Below are positions 63,273 through 64,000 of a stretch of DNA of 64,000 bases, piece by piece. The notes under the pieces are model-generated. The model searched no databases and had not been told where the DNA came from. It saw only the letters and a list, made by a program, of their open reading frames with translations. The position numbers were made by a program, and so were the translations under genes. The number at the start of each line of letters is the position of its first letter. The first letter of the stretch is position 1. This DNA comes from Curtobacterium guangdongense (lineage in GTDB: Bacteria; Actinomycetota; Actinomycetes; Actinomycetales; Microbacteriaceae): NCBI RefSeq assembly GCF_049341845.1, contig NZ_JBMPIT010000007.1, positions 62,001 to 126,000 on the forward strand. The letters run 5' to 3'.

Positions 63273-63282
63273 AAGCGCGAAA

Positions 63283-63314
63283 CCCGGGCCCCGCAATCAG
63301 CGGGAATTCCCGGG
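63283..63314 (+). terminator. Hairpin after the DUF3800 gene
   Basis: Nested stem CCCGGG/CCCGGG (63283-63288 with 63309-63314) over CCCGC/GCGGG (63290-63304, loop AATCA). No T-run, but well placed, 10 bp after the stop. Confidence 0.5.
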
Positions 63315-63380
63315 CTCACTTCCAGAGCCACCTCGATGGTCCGGCTTCACCGGCCAATATATCGGGCGTGGCCCTGTGGG

Positions 63381-63809
63381 TCAACCGAACTTCGGCGTCG
63401 TCGCCTCGCACCGCACGATCTGCCCGACGCCGCCGTGCGATTCGGCGATGACCTTCTTGCCGTCGAGCAGGATCCGGCAGCTCGCCGTGCGGTCGGCCGG
63501 GGGAGTGGCTCGCACCGACGCATCGTCCTCAGCGAGCACGATCGAGTCGTGCGTCCAGCTGGTGTTCTCGCCCTCGGTCGCCTTGGTCGACGTCGACTTG
63601 GCGGTGTGGGTCTCGGGCGAATCGCCACGGCTCTCGGCGCCCACGTAGCTGACATCGTGGAGCGGGGTCGCGTCCGGAGAGTCGACGGTGACCTCGTACG
63701 TGACGGACCATGCGTCGCCGACCTGCTGCTGGATCTGCGCGCACCCCGTCATGGCGACCACGACGAGGGCGGCGGCGGAGAGGGCTGCTGTTGTCCGGGT
63801 TTTCGTCAT
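63381..63809 (-). CDS. Small lipoprotein
   Basis: 142 residues. Signal peptide with lipobox AMTGC, then a small beta-rich domain (VTYEVTVDSPDATPLHDVSYVGAES … WTHDSIVLAEDD … CRILLDGKKVIAESHGG), resembling MmpS-like or DUF4307-type exported proteins, but I cannot assign it firmly. Exposed on the outer face of the membrane. Confidence 0.65.
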   Translation of the reverse strand: MTKTRTTAALSAAALVVVAMTGCAQIQQQVGDAWSVTYEVTVDSPDATPLHDVSYVGAESRGDSPETHTAKSTSTKATEGENTSWTHDSIVLAEDDASVRATPPADRTASCRILLDGKKVIAESHGGVGQIVRCEATTPKFG

Positions 63810-63925
63810 ACAAACACAATCGCGGCCGGCCGATCGAACTTCGTCATGACGAAGGCTCGATCGAGTCCGACCGCGGTCGTGTTCGGGGTCAGCCGACCGG
63901 ATGACGGTCAGCGTTCCCCTGGGGT

Positions 63926-64000
63926 TCAGCCGATGACGGTGATGTTCTCCGCCTGCGGGCCCTTGCGGCCCTCAGTGATCTCGAACTCCACCTTCTGGTT
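63926..64000 (-). CDS. Cold-shock protein, N-terminus beyond the window
   Basis: Only the last 24 codons are visible, NQKVEFEITEGRKGPQAENITVIG, the typical CspA C-terminus. The RNA-binding RNP motifs lie outside the window. Confidence 0.85.
   Translation of the reverse strand, partial: NQKVEFEITEGRKGPQAENITVIG

Overview
The window is chromosomal DNA from a high-GC Gram-positive actinobacterium. The best guess is Microbacteriaceae, probably Curtobacterium-like (inference from gene content, no alignment run). Pointers are very high GC, GTG starts with GTGA/ATGA gene overlaps, a coproporphyrin-type haem pathway with HemQ and a Cys-rich ferrochelatase, DUF3180, actinobacterial Holin-X/DUF3618 proteins, and a group-2 sigma factor. 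I see no insertion sequence, prophage, rRNA or CRISPR array.

Layout. 1-2.2 kb: partial AraC regulator, DUF4232 lipoprotein, a 20-residue-repeat protein and a Nudix hydrolase. 2.2-13.2 kb: haem biosynthesis, with hemA divergent from hemE-hemY, a trio of small envelope proteins, then the overlapping run hemQ-hemH-hemC-hemD-hemB-hemL; hemD appears to start with ACG. 13.3-19.7 kb: a toxin-antitoxin-like pair, a DIP1984 protein, an ABC ATPase coupled to two GntR-type regulators, an AcuI-like reductase and pfkA. 19.7-24 kb: a DNA glycosylase and an ECF sigma/anti-sigma system with two divergent look-alike promoters driving YceI and a lipoprotein. 24-36.4 kb: amino-acid catabolism (putA, ddaH-rocD with an Lrp regulator) mixed with assorted enzymes, plus a 400-bp intergenic region of repeats and hairpins. 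36.4-39.8 kb: SDR, an Abi_2/HEPN defence-type gene preceded by a strongly folded leader, an aldo/keto reductase, and tRNA-Phe, -Asp and -Glu. 40-42.8 kb: two secreted cell-wall hydrolases with related coiled-coil N-termini. 42.8-54.5 kb: ppa, tilS-hpt-ftsH-folP-folB-folK, DUF3180, two PH-domain membrane proteins, a DUF2520-like protein and lysS; folE and panC are not present here. 54.5-60.8 kb: small acidic proteins behind PhoP-like direct repeats, a group-2 sigma factor with a hairpin-rich upstream region, nadK, a stand-alone Clp N-domain protein and clpC. 60.8-64 kb: SRPBCC protein, argA, an anchored Ser-rich protein, a DUF3800 gene with a folded leader, a lipoprotein and a cold-shock protein cut by the window end.

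The most interesting candidates are the two probable RNA-plus-protein loci, the Abi_2/HEPN gene with its multi-stem leader (about 37.5-38.3 kb) and the DUF3800 gene with its tandem-repeat/hairpin leader (about 62.6-63.3 kb). After these come the ECF bidirectional promoter, the repeat-rich intergenic region at 30.1-30.5 kb, a 13-bp motif found four times, and two genes (hemD and Nudix) without canonical start codons.
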